A stretch of 64,000 nucleotides of DNA from an uncultured Mycoplasmatota bacterium (GCA_947165285.1 CAMUZS010000001.1:1-64000); one strand, 5' to 3'. Positions 52,693 to 62,927 are shown, counted from the stretch's first letter. Notes: a model not told the origin generated them from the sequence alone. Numbers and translations are program-made.

Positions 52693-53754
52693 ATGAAAAA
52701 ACCTTTAAAAAGATTTAGAGTTTTGTTTGATAACAGAAGAGAAAAAGATGGACAAATAACATTTTTACTTTATATTGCAAATATATGTTCATTATTAATA
52801 AATATTATTTTTGGTATGTTTTTTTTACAAGTTTCAGTACCAATGTTTATTATTAATATTTTTATTTTAGTATTTAATATTTTTTTATATTTTTTATTAA
52901 AAAATAATAAAAATGAATTATTTATAAATTTATTTTTTACTCAATTATGGATTTTTTTAATAAGTGCTGTTTTATTAATTGGATGGGAATATGGTTTTCA
53001 ACAATATCTTTTTGCAATGATATGTGCTTTATTTTTACCATTTTATATTCCTGAACAAACAAAGATTAAAAGATATAAATTTTTGGGTATTGTGTTTGTT
53101 TTAACATATCTTATTTTGCAATATATTTGTTTTAAATTTGATGTTGGAATTCATAAAAATGAAGTGAAAATGCAGCTATTACATGGTTTTAATTCCTTAT
53201 TATCAGCAACAATAGTTATGATGTTTTCGGCATTATCTACTTTATTTGCAAATGAAACAAGAAAAAAATTATCAAGAAGAGCTGATTTTGATGAATTAAC
53301 TGGTTTATATAATAGATATGCTTTACATCAAATTCTTGATAATTATAAAAATAACAATGATGATTTTTATGTTGCAATAGCAGATATTGATTTTTTTAAA
53401 AAAATAAATGATACGTATGGACATAATGTTGGAGATCAAGTATTAATTATGATTTCTAAAATATTTAAAGATAATGTTAATAGTAATATTGATGTTGGTA
53501 GATGGGGTGGAGAAGAGTTTTTAATTATCTGTAACTCTAATATTACATATGATAATTTCAAAAAAATGCTTGAAAATATAAGAATAAAAGTAAAAAATAA
53601 AAAAAGTATTATTTTAAAAAATGAGATACGAATAACTATATCAATTGGGGTAAGTAAGTCTGATAAAAATATGGATATAGAAAAAATTATTGGAGATGCT
53701 GATGTAAATTTATATAAAGCAAAGGAATCTGGAAGAAATAAGTTAATTGGATAA
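52693..53754 (+). CDS. Membrane-bound diguanylate cyclase (GGDEF domain)
   Basis: 353 residues. Six hydrophobic segments over the first 190 residues are followed by a GGDEF domain: DFDELTGLYNRYAL, ADIDFFKKINDTYGHNVGDQ and the active-site loop RWGGEEFLI. The active site is complete, so it should make cyclic di-GMP. The inhibitory RxxD site before the loop is absent. No PilZ or EAL partner is seen in the window. A TGATATAAT promoter lies just upstream. Confidence 0.92.
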   Translation: MKKPLKRFRVLFDNRREKDGQITFLLYIANICSLLINIIFGMFFLQVSVPMFIINIFILVFNIFLYFLLKNNKNELFINLFFTQLWIFLISAVLLIGWEYGFQQYLFAMICALFLPFYIPEQTKIKRYKFLGIVFVLTYLILQYICFKFDVGIHKNEVKMQLLHGFNSLLSATIVMMFSALSTLFANETRKKLSRRADFDELTGLYNRYALHQILDNYKNNNDDFYVAIADIDFFKKINDTYGHNVGDQVLIMISKIFKDNVNSNIDVGRWGGEEFLIICNSNITYDNFKKMLENIRIKVKNKKSIILKNEIRITISIGVSKSDKNMDIEKIIGDADVNLYKAKESGRNKLIG

Positions 53755-53755
53755 A

Positions 53756-53785
53756 AAAAATAGATTTTTAATCTATTTTTTTATT
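53756..53785. terminator. Bidirectional terminator
   Basis: AAAAATAGATT, loop TTT, AATCTATTTTT, with T-tracts on both strands. Serves the GGDEF gene and the convergent IMPACT gene. Confidence 0.8.
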
Positions 53786-54128
53786 TAACTACATTATTAG
53801 CAGAATTTGAATATGCTCTAATAAGTCCTCCAGCTCCTAATTTTATACCACCAAAATATCTTACTACAACAATTAAACAATGATTTAAATCCTTTTTTTC
53901 AATAATATTAAATATTGGCGATCCAGCAGTACCATTAGGTTCTTTATCATCAGATTTTTTTACTAAATTATCTATTTTATAAGCATATGGTATATGTCTT
54001 GCTTTTTTATGTTCTTTTTTTATTTCTTCAAGAATTTTATTTATTTCATCTATCGAATCTACTTCATAGTAAAAACTAATAAATCTTGATTTCTTTATTA
54101 TTTCTTCGTAAGTATTTATAAGTTTCAT
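53781..54128 (-). CDS. IMPACT/YigZ family protein, short form
   Basis: 115 residues from the ATG at 54128 (AGGTGA upstream). KSRFISFYYEVDSIDEIN, then HIPYAYKI, EPNGTAGSPIFNII and VVRYFGGIKLGAGGLIRAYS are the UPF0029 domain signatures. Usual YigZ proteins are about 200 residues with a second ferredoxin-like domain; that half is missing, and the gene ends soon after the first domain. Function of the family is uncertain; RNA or ribosome binding has been proposed. Confidence 0.85.
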   Translation of the reverse strand: MKLINTYEEIIKKSRFISFYYEVDSIDEINKILEEIKKEHKKARHIPYAYKIDNLVKKSDDKEPNGTAGSPIFNIIEKKDLNHCLIVVVRYFGGIKLGAGGLIRAYSNSANNVVK

Positions 54129-54225
54129 ATAAATCACCTAATATGATTATAGCATGTAAAGTGTTTTTTTTAAATGATTGCTTATAATAGTGTATTATTT
54201 TATAATAATATAGGTGAAGTATATT

Positions 54226-55218
54226 ATGAAAAAAATTATTATATATACTATTTTATTGATAATTTCTATTAAATTAAATGTAGATTTAATGATTAATTTT
54301 TATGGTTCAAGTAGTAATAATATTACGACCAGATATATAGCTGTAGCGGTTGGTTCTTGTGTTCCTCTTTTATTATTTGGAATATTAATAATGGCTACTG
54401 CTGGAAAAAGTATTGGAAAAAAAATGGTAGAAAAAGAAACTTTAAGTAAGGATGATTTTAATAAGGAAAAAGAGTATTTTAGAAACATTGTAAAAGAATA
54501 TTGTCCAACTGAATTATTATTTTTAAATAACTTAGATATAAAAAATAAGACATATGTAGTTTTATCATTGCTAAATATGTATAAAAATAAGATAATTGAT
54601 ATTAATGATGATGGTGTTAAAAAATTAACTGATACTACTACTAATAATATTGATAATTATGTTTTATCTAAAATACAAAATAATGCAGTATATATTAATA
54701 GTTTAGATTTTAATCAATTTATTATGAATAAATGTATTAGTGATAATTTAATAATTAAAAATAATAAAATTAGTTTTTTTGAAAAATATGTTAAAAATAA
54801 AAGTAAATATACTGAAATGATTGCAGGATTTTTTATTATTTTTCCTATTATTATTTTGGTAATAGCAGCTGTTATTTTTAGAGCAAATGATCAAACACTT
54901 AGTGATAATTCATTTAAATATTTTGTATTATTTGTCCCAATATATGCATGCTCAAGTTTTTATATAATTTCAATTTTTAACAGTTTTGCTAAATCATATG
55001 AAAAAAATAAAGAAAGTAGTTTTATAAGAACTAGTAAGGGTAATGATATTAATAAAAAACTTAATGGATTAAAAAATTTTTTGTTAGAATTTTCTGATTT
55101 GGAAAATGGTGAAAAAGAAGAAATAATGTTATGGGATGAATATTTAATATATTCTGTTATGTTTGATCAAAATACAAAAATATATGATGATATTAGTAAA
55201 TTTATAACGATTAATTAG
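54226..55218 (+). CDS. DUF2207-related membrane protein
   Basis: 330 residues from ATG 54226 (AGGTGA upstream). Two N-terminal hydrophobic helices, a cytoplasmic domain of about 130 residues, two further helices, and a C-terminal stretch GLKNFLLEFSDLENGEKEEI, LWDEYLIYSVMF that matches the end of DUF2207 proteins. The long extracytoplasmic N-terminal domain of typical DUF2207 proteins is missing. Function unknown. Confidence 0.68.
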   Translation: MKKIIIYTILLIISIKLNVDLMINFYGSSSNNITTRYIAVAVGSCVPLLLFGILIMATAGKSIGKKMVEKETLSKDDFNKEKEYFRNIVKEYCPTELLFLNNLDIKNKTYVVLSLLNMYKNKIIDINDDGVKKLTDTTTNNIDNYVLSKIQNNAVYINSLDFNQFIMNKCISDNLIIKNNKISFFEKYVKNKSKYTEMIAGFFIIFPIIILVIAAVIFRANDQTLSDNSFKYFVLFVPIYACSSFYIISIFNSFAKSYEKNKESSFIRTSKGNDINKKLNGLKNFLLEFSDLENGEKEEIMLWDEYLIYSVMFDQNTKIYDDISKFITIN

Positions 55219-55238
55219 ATTTTTTTAATCTAATTTTT
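55213..55238 (+). terminator. Terminator
   Basis: AATTAGATT, loop T5, AATCTAATT, then TTTCTTT. Confidence 0.75.
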
Positions 55239-55300
55239 CTTTATTTTACTAAAATTAGTTAAAATGTTATAATTATAAATTAGATAAGGAAGTGATACCC

Positions 55301-57085
55301 ATGAAGTTTAAAGATAAATTAGAACTTGTTCCAAATATGCCTGGATCTTATCAAATGCTTGATGAAAATGGAACTATTATTTATGTTGGTAAAGCTAAAA
55401 ACTTAAAAAAAAGGGTATCATCTTATTTTAATAGAGAACATACTGGTAAAACTGCTAAATTAGTTGAAAATATAAAAGATTTTACATATATAGTGGCTAC
55501 TTCAGAAGTTGAAGCTTTCTTAATTGAAATAAATTTAATAAAAAAATATAATCCTAAATATAATATTATGCTTAGAGATGATAAATCATATCCGTATATT
55601 GAATATATTTCTAAACCATATCCTAAACTTAAAATATCTAGATATTTAAGTATTAAGAAAAAAGATAATAAAATGTTATTTGGTCCCTATCCAAATGCAT
55701 ATGCAGCAAGAAGAATAGTAAATCTTATTAATAGATTATATCCTTTAAAAAAATGTGATAATAAAAAAGAATTGTGTTTATATTATCATATAGGTGAATG
55801 TCTAGGTTATTGTTCTAAAAAATTAGATGAACAAAAAGTATTAGATATGGAAAAAGAAATACTATCTTTTTTAAGAGGAAATGATAAAATACTAAAAGAT
55901 AAAATAATGGAAAAAATAAATACATATAGTGAAAATTTAAATTTTGAAATGGCTCAAGATTTAAAAAATGAATTAGAATATATTGATGTTATAATGGAAA
56001 AACAACGTATAGATTTATCTGATCTTGTTAATCGTGATGTTTTTGGCTTTTATTATAAAGATGGATATTTATCTGTTAATGTATTTTATTTAAGAAATGG
56101 AAAACTAGTTGGAAGTAAAAGTGATATTTTTGTATGTAATGATGAAGAAGATTCATATGAGTATTATATTGCTAATTTTTATCAAAAGCATGAAGTACCA
56201 AAAGAAATATTTGTATCATCTAATATAGATAAAGATTTATTATCAAGTGTAGTCAATTCAAAGTTTATAACTCCAGAAAAAGGAACTAAAAAGGGAATAC
56301 TTTCAATGGCTGAGATGAATGCAAAAATTAACTTTGATAATAAATTTAAATTATTAGAGCGTGAAGATGAAAGAACTAGTGGTTCTAATGAAACACTAAG
56401 AAAAATATTAAAATTACCTAAATTAACAAGAATAGATTTATTTGATAATTCAAATCTATTTGGAACTTTTGCTGTGTCTGCGATGGTTGTATATATTAAT
56501 GGAAGACCTCAAAAAAATGAATATCGTAAATATAAAGTATTAGTGGAAAAAAACGATGATTATCATACAATGCAAGAAGTTATTTATCGTAGATATCAAA
56601 GAGCGTTAATGGAGAATAAAGATTCAATACCAGATCTAATATTAGTAGATGGTGGATTAATTCAAATTCATGCAACAAAAGAGGTATTAAATGACTTAAA
56701 TCTTAATATAGCAGTAGCTGGTTTAAAAAAAGATAATAAACATAATACCAATTCTTTAATAGATTTAAATGAAAATGAAATAGAATTAGATATAACTTCA
56801 AATGTATTTCATTATTTAACAAGAATGCAAGATGAAGTTCATAGATTTGCTATTAATTATCATAAAAATATTAGATCTAAAGGACAAATAGCAAGTATAC
56901 TTGATGATGTTCCTGGAATTGGTCAAGCAAGAAAAAAAGAATTAATAAAAAAATATAAAAATATAAAGAAAATAAGTGAAGCACCTATCGAAGAATTATC
57001 AAATATAATTCCTTATAATACTGCAAAAAATTTAAAGGATTATTTAATTCAAATATTAAAGGAGAAGGATAATGAAAACAATTAA
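55301..57085 (+). CDS. uvrC: Excinuclease ABC subunit C
   Basis: 594 residues from ATG 55301. The GIY-YIG nuclease domain is N-terminal (MPGSYQMLDENGTIIYVGKA, KNLKKRVSSYFN). A UVR motif near residue 205 (NFEMAQDLKNELEYI) binds UvrB. The RNase H-like nuclease follows (RIDLFDNSNLFGTFAVSAMV, ILVDGGLIQI, DEVHRFAINYH), then a helix-hairpin-helix (LDDVPGIGQARKKELIKKY). Incises DNA on both sides of lesions. Its end overlaps the next gene by 14 bp. Confidence 0.96.
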   Translation: MKFKDKLELVPNMPGSYQMLDENGTIIYVGKAKNLKKRVSSYFNREHTGKTAKLVENIKDFTYIVATSEVEAFLIEINLIKKYNPKYNIMLRDDKSYPYIEYISKPYPKLKISRYLSIKKKDNKMLFGPYPNAYAARRIVNLINRLYPLKKCDNKKELCLYYHIGECLGYCSKKLDEQKVLDMEKEILSFLRGNDKILKDKIMEKINTYSENLNFEMAQDLKNELEYIDVIMEKQRIDLSDLVNRDVFGFYYKDGYLSVNVFYLRNGKLVGSKSDIFVCNDEEDSYEYYIANFYQKHEVPKEIFVSSNIDKDLLSSVVNSKFITPEKGTKKGILSMAEMNAKINFDNKFKLLEREDERTSGSNETLRKILKLPKLTRIDLFDNSNLFGTFAVSAMVVYINGRPQKNEYRKYKVLVEKNDDYHTMQEVIYRRYQRALMENKDSIPDLILVDGGLIQIHATKEVLNDLNLNIAVAGLKKDNKHNTNSLIDLNENEIELDITSNVFHYLTRMQDEVHRFAINYHKNIRSKGQIASILDDVPGIGQARKKELIKKYKNIKKISEAPIEELSNIIPYNTAKNLKDYLIQILKEKDNENN

Positions 57086-58172
57086 TATACATAATGACTT
57101 AAAAAATGAAATAGTTACAAATTTTATTGAAGTTTATGATACAGATTATATTTATATTCCAATTAGTGATGAAAAATATATAAAAAAAACAGGCAATGTA
57201 TTAAAAGGTGAATTAGTTTATGATGATCATAATAATAAATATTATTCTTCAATATCTGGTAATATATTAAAAATAATTAATGTAAAAAGTAATAAATATT
57301 TAGTTATTAAAAATAATTATAAGGAAGAATCTATTAATAGTGGAAGAGCTAGAAATTTAGATAAATTAACTAAGGATAAGCTTATTTCTAATTGTCTTGA
57401 TTTAAATATTAAAAATATGTTTTTAAGTGATATTAAATTATTATATATTAATTGTATTGATGATGATCCTTATGTTTTTAATAAATATATGTACATAAAA
57501 AATAATATGAAAGAATTGGATGAATTTTGTGAATGTATTGCAAATTTATTTAATATAGAAAAAGTATTATTTGTAATTAAAAATAGTAATAACGATTTAT
57601 TAGATATGTATAAGTTAAATGAATTAGAAAATTCTAAGGTTAATTTTAAACTATTGCCTGATATTTATCCAATTGGTAATAAATTGTTATTGCATGATTA
57701 TTTGATTAAAAATAATGATGAAAAAATGATTGAATTAGATGATTTAATTAATATGGTTTTTAGTATAAAGAAAAATAAAATTAATACGGAAAAATATATT
57801 ACTATTAATGGAAATAATATTAAAAATCCATGTGTTATTAATACTAAGAAGTACGCTTTTTTAAATAATATTATCAAGGATTTAAAAATAATTGATAAAA
57901 AATATGATATTTTTTTAAATAGTTTTATTTCTGGTAAAAAATTAAATAATAATGAAGTAATTATTACTGATGATATTGATGCAATAATTATTAATAAGAA
58001 ATGTAGTGATGATGAATTAGAATGTATTAATTGTGGATTATGTGTTGAGGTTTGTCCTGTTAAAATTAATCCGTTAGTAAAAAATGATAAATGTATTAAA
58101 TGTGGTTTATGTAATTACATATGTCCTTCGAAAATAAAAATATATGAAAGGAATCAATTAAATGAAAAATAA
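57072..58172 (+). CDS. RnfC-like protein, reduced
   Basis: 366 residues. The N terminus has the RnfC barrel-sandwich pattern (GNVLKGELVYDDHNNKYYSS, ISGNILKI). DDDPYVFNKYMYIKN replaces the usual E-C-E-P-Y block. Two ferredoxin motifs are complete at the C terminus (CINCGLCVEVCP near residue 318, CIKCGLCNYICP near 340). The glycine-rich flavin/NADH-binding segment of ordinary RnfC is not visible. RnfC is the NADH-side subunit of a membrane electron pump. Overlaps uvrC and the next gene, an RnfD-like protein. Confidence 0.72.
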   Translation: MKTINIHNDLKNEIVTNFIEVYDTDYIYIPISDEKYIKKTGNVLKGELVYDDHNNKYYSSISGNILKIINVKSNKYLVIKNNYKEESINSGRARNLDKLTKDKLISNCLDLNIKNMFLSDIKLLYINCIDDDPYVFNKYMYIKNNMKELDEFCECIANLFNIEKVLFVIKNSNNDLLDMYKLNELENSKVNFKLLPDIYPIGNKLLLHDYLIKNNDEKMIELDDLINMVFSIKKNKINTEKYITINGNNIKNPCVINTKKYAFLNNIIKDLKIIDKKYDIFLNSFISGKKLNNNEVIITDDIDAIIINKKCSDDELECINCGLCVEVCPVKINPLVKNDKCIKCGLCNYICPSKIKIYERNQLNEK

Positions 58173-59052
58173 GTATTCTAACTTAAATATTATTATTAGG
58201 TATTATTTGGTTATAATTATTTTGACAATTTATGCAACATATAAAAATGGTATTTTATTATATAATAAGAAATTAATTAATTTTGTATATATATTTAAAC
58301 CATTATTATTAATATTATTGTCATTATCTATTTCTTATTTAATAACATTTTTATATAAAAAATATATAAAAAAAGAAAAATATAGTATTAAAAGTGATTA
58401 TAACCCAATATTTATTGCTTTAATTGTTTTTTGTTTACCAATAAATATAAATATATTTTATTATCTAATTTTTATTGTTATTTTTAATATTGTTAAACTT
58501 TTTTTAAATATTAAAATTAATTATTATGCAATGATGAAACTAATAATTATATTGGCAATTATTTTATTAAATAAATATAACTATCAAAACATATATGAAT
58601 TAAGTATTGAAACAAATTTATCGACATTTGATATGTTTTTTGGAAAAGCTATTGGAGGAATAGCAACTTCAAATATATTATTATTAATTATTTGTTATAT
58701 CATTTTATGTACTTTAATAAATTATAAAAAAGAAATTCCTTTGATTTCTTTTGTAAGTTATTTTTTAACTTTGATTGTATTTTGTTTAATATTTAATCAA
58801 AATATTATTATTAATATAAAAGATATGATATGTAGTGAATTTATATATGCTATAATACTAATTGCTACAATTTCATTTTATTCACCAATATTAAGAAATC
58901 AAAGAATTATTTATTCGATTTTAATAGGAATATTATCTTTTACTTTTAATAAGATTTTTAATATTTATGAAGGTGTTTTTATAGCAATTTTAATTACTAG
59001 TATTATTTTTAGTATAATTAATTATGTAAAAGAAAAGAAGGAAAAGAAATGA
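58162..59052 (+). CDS. RnfD-like membrane protein
   Basis: 296 residues, about nine hydrophobic segments. The region [20 protein letters not shown], followed by I-C-Y-I-I-L-C and [19 protein letters not shown], aligns with RnfD/NqrB. The S-G-A-T motif that carries covalent FMN in RnfD is not seen ahead of it. Adjacent to an RnfC-like gene (11 bp overlap), but RnfA, B, E and G are absent from the window. Could be a shortened Rnf-derived module; identification is moderate. Confidence 0.6.
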   Translation: MKNKYSNLNIIIRYYLVIIILTIYATYKNGILLYNKKLINFVYIFKPLLLILLSLSISYLITFLYKKYIKKEKYSIKSDYNPIFIALIVFCLPININIFYYLIFIVIFNIVKLFLNIKINYYAMMKLIIILAIILLNKYNYQNIYELSIETNLSTFDMFFGKAIGGIATSNILLLIICYIILCTLINYKKEIPLISFVSYFLTLIVFCLIFNQNIIINIKDMICSEFIYAIILIATISFYSPILRNQRIIYSILIGILSFTFNKIFNIYEGVFIAILITSIIFSIINYVKEKKEKK

Positions 59053-60071
59053 ATATAAATGAATTTGATTATAAATTACCTGAGAGTTGTATTGCTCAAA
59101 CTCCACTTAAAAATAGATCTAGTTCTAAATTATTAGTATTAGATCGTTTTACGGGTGAATTAGAACATAAGGAATTTAGAGATATTAAAGATTATCTTCA
59201 TAAAGGTGATGTATTAGTAATAAATGATACTAAAGTTATTCCTGCTCGTTTAATGGGTGTTAAGGAAGATACTGGTGCAGTAATTGAATTATTATTATTA
59301 AAAGATTTGGGTGAAGATAAATGGGAATGTTTGTCTAAACCTCAAAAAAGACTTCATTTAGGTACTATTATTAAATTTTCTGATGAATTAAGTGCTGAAG
59401 TAGTAGAACTATTAGATGATGGAGTAACACGTGTTAAATTAATATATAATGGTATTTTATTAGAAATATTAGATAGATTAGGTGAAATGCCACTTCCTCC
59501 ATATATTCATGAAAAATTAGATGAAAAAGATAGATATAATACAGTATATGCAACAAATATTGGATCTTCTGCTGCTCCAACTGCTGGTCTTCATTTTACT
59601 GAAGAATTATTACAAGAATTAAAAGATGAAGGAGTAATAATTACAAATGTAACATTACATGTTGGATTAGGAACTTTTAGACCAGTTCAAGAAGAAAATA
59701 TTTTAAATCATAAAATGCATAGCGAGTATTATCAGATGAGTGATGAAACTGCACAAATATTAAATAAGGCTAAAAAAGATAATAGAAGAATTATAAGTGT
59801 TGGAACAACTTCATGTCGTACTTTAGAAACTATAATTAATAAATATAACGAATTTAGAGCTTGTAGTGGTAATACTGATATTTTTATATATCCAGGTTAT
59901 GAATTTAAAGGAATAGATGGTTTAATAACTAATTTTCATTTACCTAAATCAACATTATTAATGTTAGTTTCTGCTTTTTCAAGTAAAGAGATAATATTAA
60001 ATGCTTATAAAGAAGCAATAAAAAATGACTATCGATTCTTTTCTTTTGGAGATGCTATGTTTATAAAATAA
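59049..60071 (+). CDS. queA: S-adenosylmethionine:tRNA ribosyltransferase-isomerase
   Basis: 340 residues, full length. [15 protein letters not shown] at the start, then [43 protein letters not shown] and [19 protein letters not shown] are QueA signatures. It converts preQ1 in tRNA to epoxyqueuosine using the ribose of SAM. Overlaps the RnfD-like gene by 4 bp. With the preQ1 riboswitch and transporter at 51.9 kb it supports a salvage route. Confidence 0.95.
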   Translation: MNINEFDYKLPESCIAQTPLKNRSSSKLLVLDRFTGELEHKEFRDIKDYLHKGDVLVINDTKVIPARLMGVKEDTGAVIELLLLKDLGEDKWECLSKPQKRLHLGTIIKFSDELSAEVVELLDDGVTRVKLIYNGILLEILDRLGEMPLPPYIHEKLDEKDRYNTVYATNIGSSAAPTAGLHFTEELLQELKDEGVIITNVTLHVGLGTFRPVQEENILNHKMHSEYYQMSDETAQILNKAKKDNRRIISVGTTSCRTLETIINKYNEFRACSGNTDIFIYPGYEFKGIDGLITNFHLPKSTLLMLVSAFSSKEIILNAYKEAIKNDYRFFSFGDAMFIK

Positions 60072-60092
60072 CTATTTTAGTTATTTTTTTTA
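60067..60092 (+). terminator. Terminator of queA
   Basis: AATAACTA, loop TTT, TAGTTATT, T-tract; it includes the queA stop codon. Confidence 0.7.
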
Positions 60093-60093
60093 A

Positions 60094-60118
60094 TAAAAAA
60101 AGGAAGTTATACTTCCTT
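60094..60118 (-). terminator. Terminator of the YjcZ-like gene
   Basis: AAGGAAGT, loop TAT, ACTTCCTT; on the minus strand it is followed by T7. Confidence 0.78.
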
Positions 60119-60290
60119 AACGATTATTTCCGTTATTAAACCATCCTGCACCAATAATTATTACTAATAATATAAATAATACTATCCAAATTGCAGCACC
60201 AATTCCACCACCATAAGTATATCCTGCATATGTTGCACATGGATTGCATCCTGCATTACCATAATAACCGTTATTTCCGTAGTAATACAT
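60117..60290 (-). CDS. YjcZ-like tiny membrane protein
   Basis: 57 residues. Begins MYYYGNNGYYGNAGCNPCAT, then GYTYGGGIGAAIWIVLFILL, V-I-I-I-G-A-G-W, and ends NNGNNR. The Y/G/N-rich start, the G-G-G followed by a single hydrophobic helix and the I-x-G-A end are the pattern of the YjcZ family (small sporulation-type proteins). A perfect AAAGGAGG lies 6 bases before the ATG, and a terminator follows its stop. This fills the 330-bp gap between queA and the SEDS gene. Confidence 0.78.
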   Translation of the reverse strand: MYYYGNNGYYGNAGCNPCATYAGYTYGGGIGAAIWIVLFILLVIIIGAGWFNNGNNR

Positions 60291-60414
60291 ATTTATACCT
60301 CCTTTATGTATCTATTATATTTTATTAATTTAGACACTATTTTGACAATAAAACTTCTTTAAATTAACTAAATATGTTTAAATTGTGATATTATATTAAT
60401 AATAGGTGAAGTAT

Positions 60415-61572
60415 ATGAAGAATAATATTAAAAAAATGGATTTATTACTTCTAGTAACATCAGTTATTTTAATGATAATTGGTGTGGTGGCAATTTTTTC
60501 TGCATCATCTGTTTTAACAGTGTTGTCTCAAGGTGTGGCATCAAATTATTATTTTAAAAAACAAGTAATTATAATTTTAATATCTTGTATTTTATCTTAT
60601 ATATTCTTATTTAGAATGAAATTATATAAATCAAAAACTATTGTTTATTTTCTTGTAGCTTTTATTATCATTGCATTACTTGGATTACAATATTATGGTA
60701 AAACTGTTAATGGCTCTCAAAGTTGGTATGATTTAGGTTTTTTAAATTTTCAACCATCTGAATTTGCAAAGACATTATTAATATTATTTATGGCAATTTT
60801 TTATGGTAATTTAATTAAAAATAAAGAGAGTAGATGGTATTTATATTTTATTCCTCTTGGTATAGCTAGTATAATTGCTTTTTTGATATTAAAACAACCT
60901 GATTTAGGTGGGGCTATTATTATAGTTTTTATTTCATTTTTTGTTTTTATAAGTGTTCCTATGAATAAATTTATAAAAAAGAAATGTTTTTTAATAATAT
61001 TTGCAATTATATGTTTAATTGGTGTTTTGATTCCAATTTTAGGACCTAAAATTATTTCAGAATATCAGATGAAAAGATTTAACTTTTGGGCACCTTGTAC
61101 TAGATATAGAGAATCTACTGGTTATCAAGTATGTAATAGTTTTATTGCTATTAAAAATGGTGGTTTAATGGGAGTCGGATTTGGTAATTCAACTCAAAAG
61201 TATTTATATTTACCTGAGGCTCATACAGATTTTATATTTCCAATAATATGTGAAGAACTTGGATATATTGGCGGAATTGTTATTTTAATAATATATATTT
61301 TAATGTTGTTTTCTATTTTAAGGATAGCAATGAATGCTCATAAAACAAGCGATTCGATAATAGCTTATGGAACATTTATATATTTAACTGTACATATTAT
61401 TATTAATTTATTTGGTGTTTTAGCATTAATGCCATTAACAGGTGTTCCATTACCACTTTTAAGTTATGGTGGATCATTTAATATTAATGTTATTATCTTA
61501 TTATTTATTTGTCAAAGAATAGCTATTGATAATAGTAATGCTAAAATTAAAGAAAAAATAAAAAAATTATAA
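60415..61572 (+). CDS. SEDS family cell-wall polymerase (FtsW/RodA/SpoVE)
   Basis: 385 residues, about ten membrane segments. MIIGVVAIFSASSVL, the YYGKTVNGSQSWYDLGFLNF loop, QPSEFAKTLLI, QPDLGGAIIIV and PLTGVPLPLLSYGGS are SEDS signatures. SEDS proteins polymerise lipid II into glycan strands with a class B penicillin-binding protein. Which subfamily (division, elongation or sporulation) cannot be decided here; the S-A-S-S start leans to FtsW. Confidence 0.9.
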   Translation: MKNNIKKMDLLLLVTSVILMIIGVVAIFSASSVLTVLSQGVASNYYFKKQVIIILISCILSYIFLFRMKLYKSKTIVYFLVAFIIIALLGLQYYGKTVNGSQSWYDLGFLNFQPSEFAKTLLILFMAIFYGNLIKNKESRWYLYFIPLGIASIIAFLILKQPDLGGAIIIVFISFFVFISVPMNKFIKKKCFLIIFAIICLIGVLIPILGPKIISEYQMKRFNFWAPCTRYRESTGYQVCNSFIAIKNGGLMGVGFGNSTQKYLYLPEAHTDFIFPIICEELGYIGGIVILIIYILMLFSILRIAMNAHKTSDSIIAYGTFIYLTVHIIINLFGVLALMPLTGVPLPLLSYGGSFNINVIILLFICQRIAIDNSNAKIKEKIKKL

Positions 61573-61590
61573 TATGATTATTATTTAATT

Positions 61591-61620
61591 AAAAAATACT
61601 TAAAATTAAGTATTTTTTTT
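61591..61620 (+). terminator. Terminator of the SEDS gene
   Basis: AAAAAATACTTA and TAAGTATTTTTT (12 bp) with loop AAAT. Confidence 0.82.
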
Positions 61621-61655
61621 AGTATAATATTATTAACTTGAAAGTTGGTGAAAAT

Positions 61656-62927
61656 ATGAGTGTTACTTTACTTCCTGCTGATTCTTATATAATTATTAAT
61701 AAAGGATTAATTCAAGAAGATGATAAAAAGAATTTAATTGCTTTATATGAACCAATAATTGGACCTTTTGCAGTAGCTTTATATTTAACTTTGTTAAATG
61801 ATTTAGATATTTTAGAAATTCAAAGTAAGGAATTTACTCATCACCATTTAATGACTATTATGAAAACTGATCTTAATACATTAAGAGAAGCTAGGGAAGT
61901 ATTAGAATCTGTTGGTCTTATTAAAACTTATTATAAAGAAGGAGATATAGCTTCTTATATATATGAAATATATTCACCACTTCCACCTAAGGAATTTTTG
62001 ATCCATCCAATTTTTAGTGTTGTCTTATATAATAATATTGGTAAAAGAGAGTTTGAAAGTATAAAAAATTCATATCAAAAAGTTAATTTTAATTTAGATG
62101 AATATCAAGATATTTCAAAAAGTTTAAATGAAAGTTTTAAATCATCTACAATTATTCCAGAATTTGATGTTAGAGATAAGGAACATAATAAAGTAAATGT
62201 AAAAAATATTATAGATTTTGATGAATTAATAATATCAATTCCTAAAAATTTAATTAATGAAAAATCATTAAATAAAAAAATGAAAGAGTTGATTAATAAT
62301 TTAGCTTTTATTTATAATTTAGATACGTTAAAAATGGCTGAAATTTTAAGAAACACTATAAATGAAAATGGTTATATTGTTGAAAAAGATTTAAGAAAGA
62401 AAACAAGAGAATATTATACATATATTAATAGTGGTAAACTTCCAACTTTAATATATAGAACTCAACCTGAATATTTAAAAAGACCTCAAGGAGATGTTTC
62501 TAATCGTGCTAAAATGATTTATGTTTTTGAAAATACATCTCCATATGATTTTTTAAAAAATAAATATAAGGGTGTTGTTCCTACAACAAGGGATTTATCT
62601 TTACTAGAATATTTACTTGATGATCTTAAATTATCTCCGGCTGTTGTTAATGTATTAATTGATTATGTATTAAAGAAAAATGATAATAAATTAAATAGAG
62701 CATATATTGAAACTATTGCTGGGCAATGGAAAAGAAGTGGTATTGAAACTGCAGATGAAGCAATGTCTTTAGCTGGTAAAAATAATAAAAAGGTAAGTCA
62801 AATAGCCCCTAAGTCTATTAAAAATAAAGAAGCTGTTCCTATTTGGTTAAAAAAAGATATTAAAAAAGAAGAACTTGATGATGTAGAAAGAAAAGAATTA
62901 GAAGAATTAATGAAAGGATTTATGTAA
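61656..62927 (+). CDS. dnaB: Replication initiation and membrane attachment protein DnaB (Firmicute type)
   Basis: 423 residues from ATG 61656; a TTG at 61638 lacks a ribosome site. The N-terminal winged helix begins LLPADSYIIINKGLIQEDDK. The C-terminal DnaD/DnaB_2 domain includes SPYDFLKNKYKGVVPTTRDL, LLEYLLDDLKLSPAVVNVLI and WKRSGIETADEAM. In Bacillus this protein loads the replicative helicase at oriC together with DnaD and DnaI. Next to dnaI, the conserved pairing. Confidence 0.88.
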   Translation: MSVTLLPADSYIIINKGLIQEDDKKNLIALYEPIIGPFAVALYLTLLNDLDILEIQSKEFTHHHLMTIMKTDLNTLREAREVLESVGLIKTYYKEGDIASYIYEIYSPLPPKEFLIHPIFSVVLYNNIGKREFESIKNSYQKVNFNLDEYQDISKSLNESFKSSTIIPEFDVRDKEHNKVNVKNIIDFDELIISIPKNLINEKSLNKKMKELINNLAFIYNLDTLKMAEILRNTINENGYIVEKDLRKKTREYYTYINSGKLPTLIYRTQPEYLKRPQGDVSNRAKMIYVFENTSPYDFLKNKYKGVVPTTRDLSLLEYLLDDLKLSPAVVNVLIDYVLKKNDNKLNRAYIETIAGQWKRSGIETADEAMSLAGKNNKKVSQIAPKSIKNKEAVPIWLKKDIKKEELDDVERKELEELMKGFM

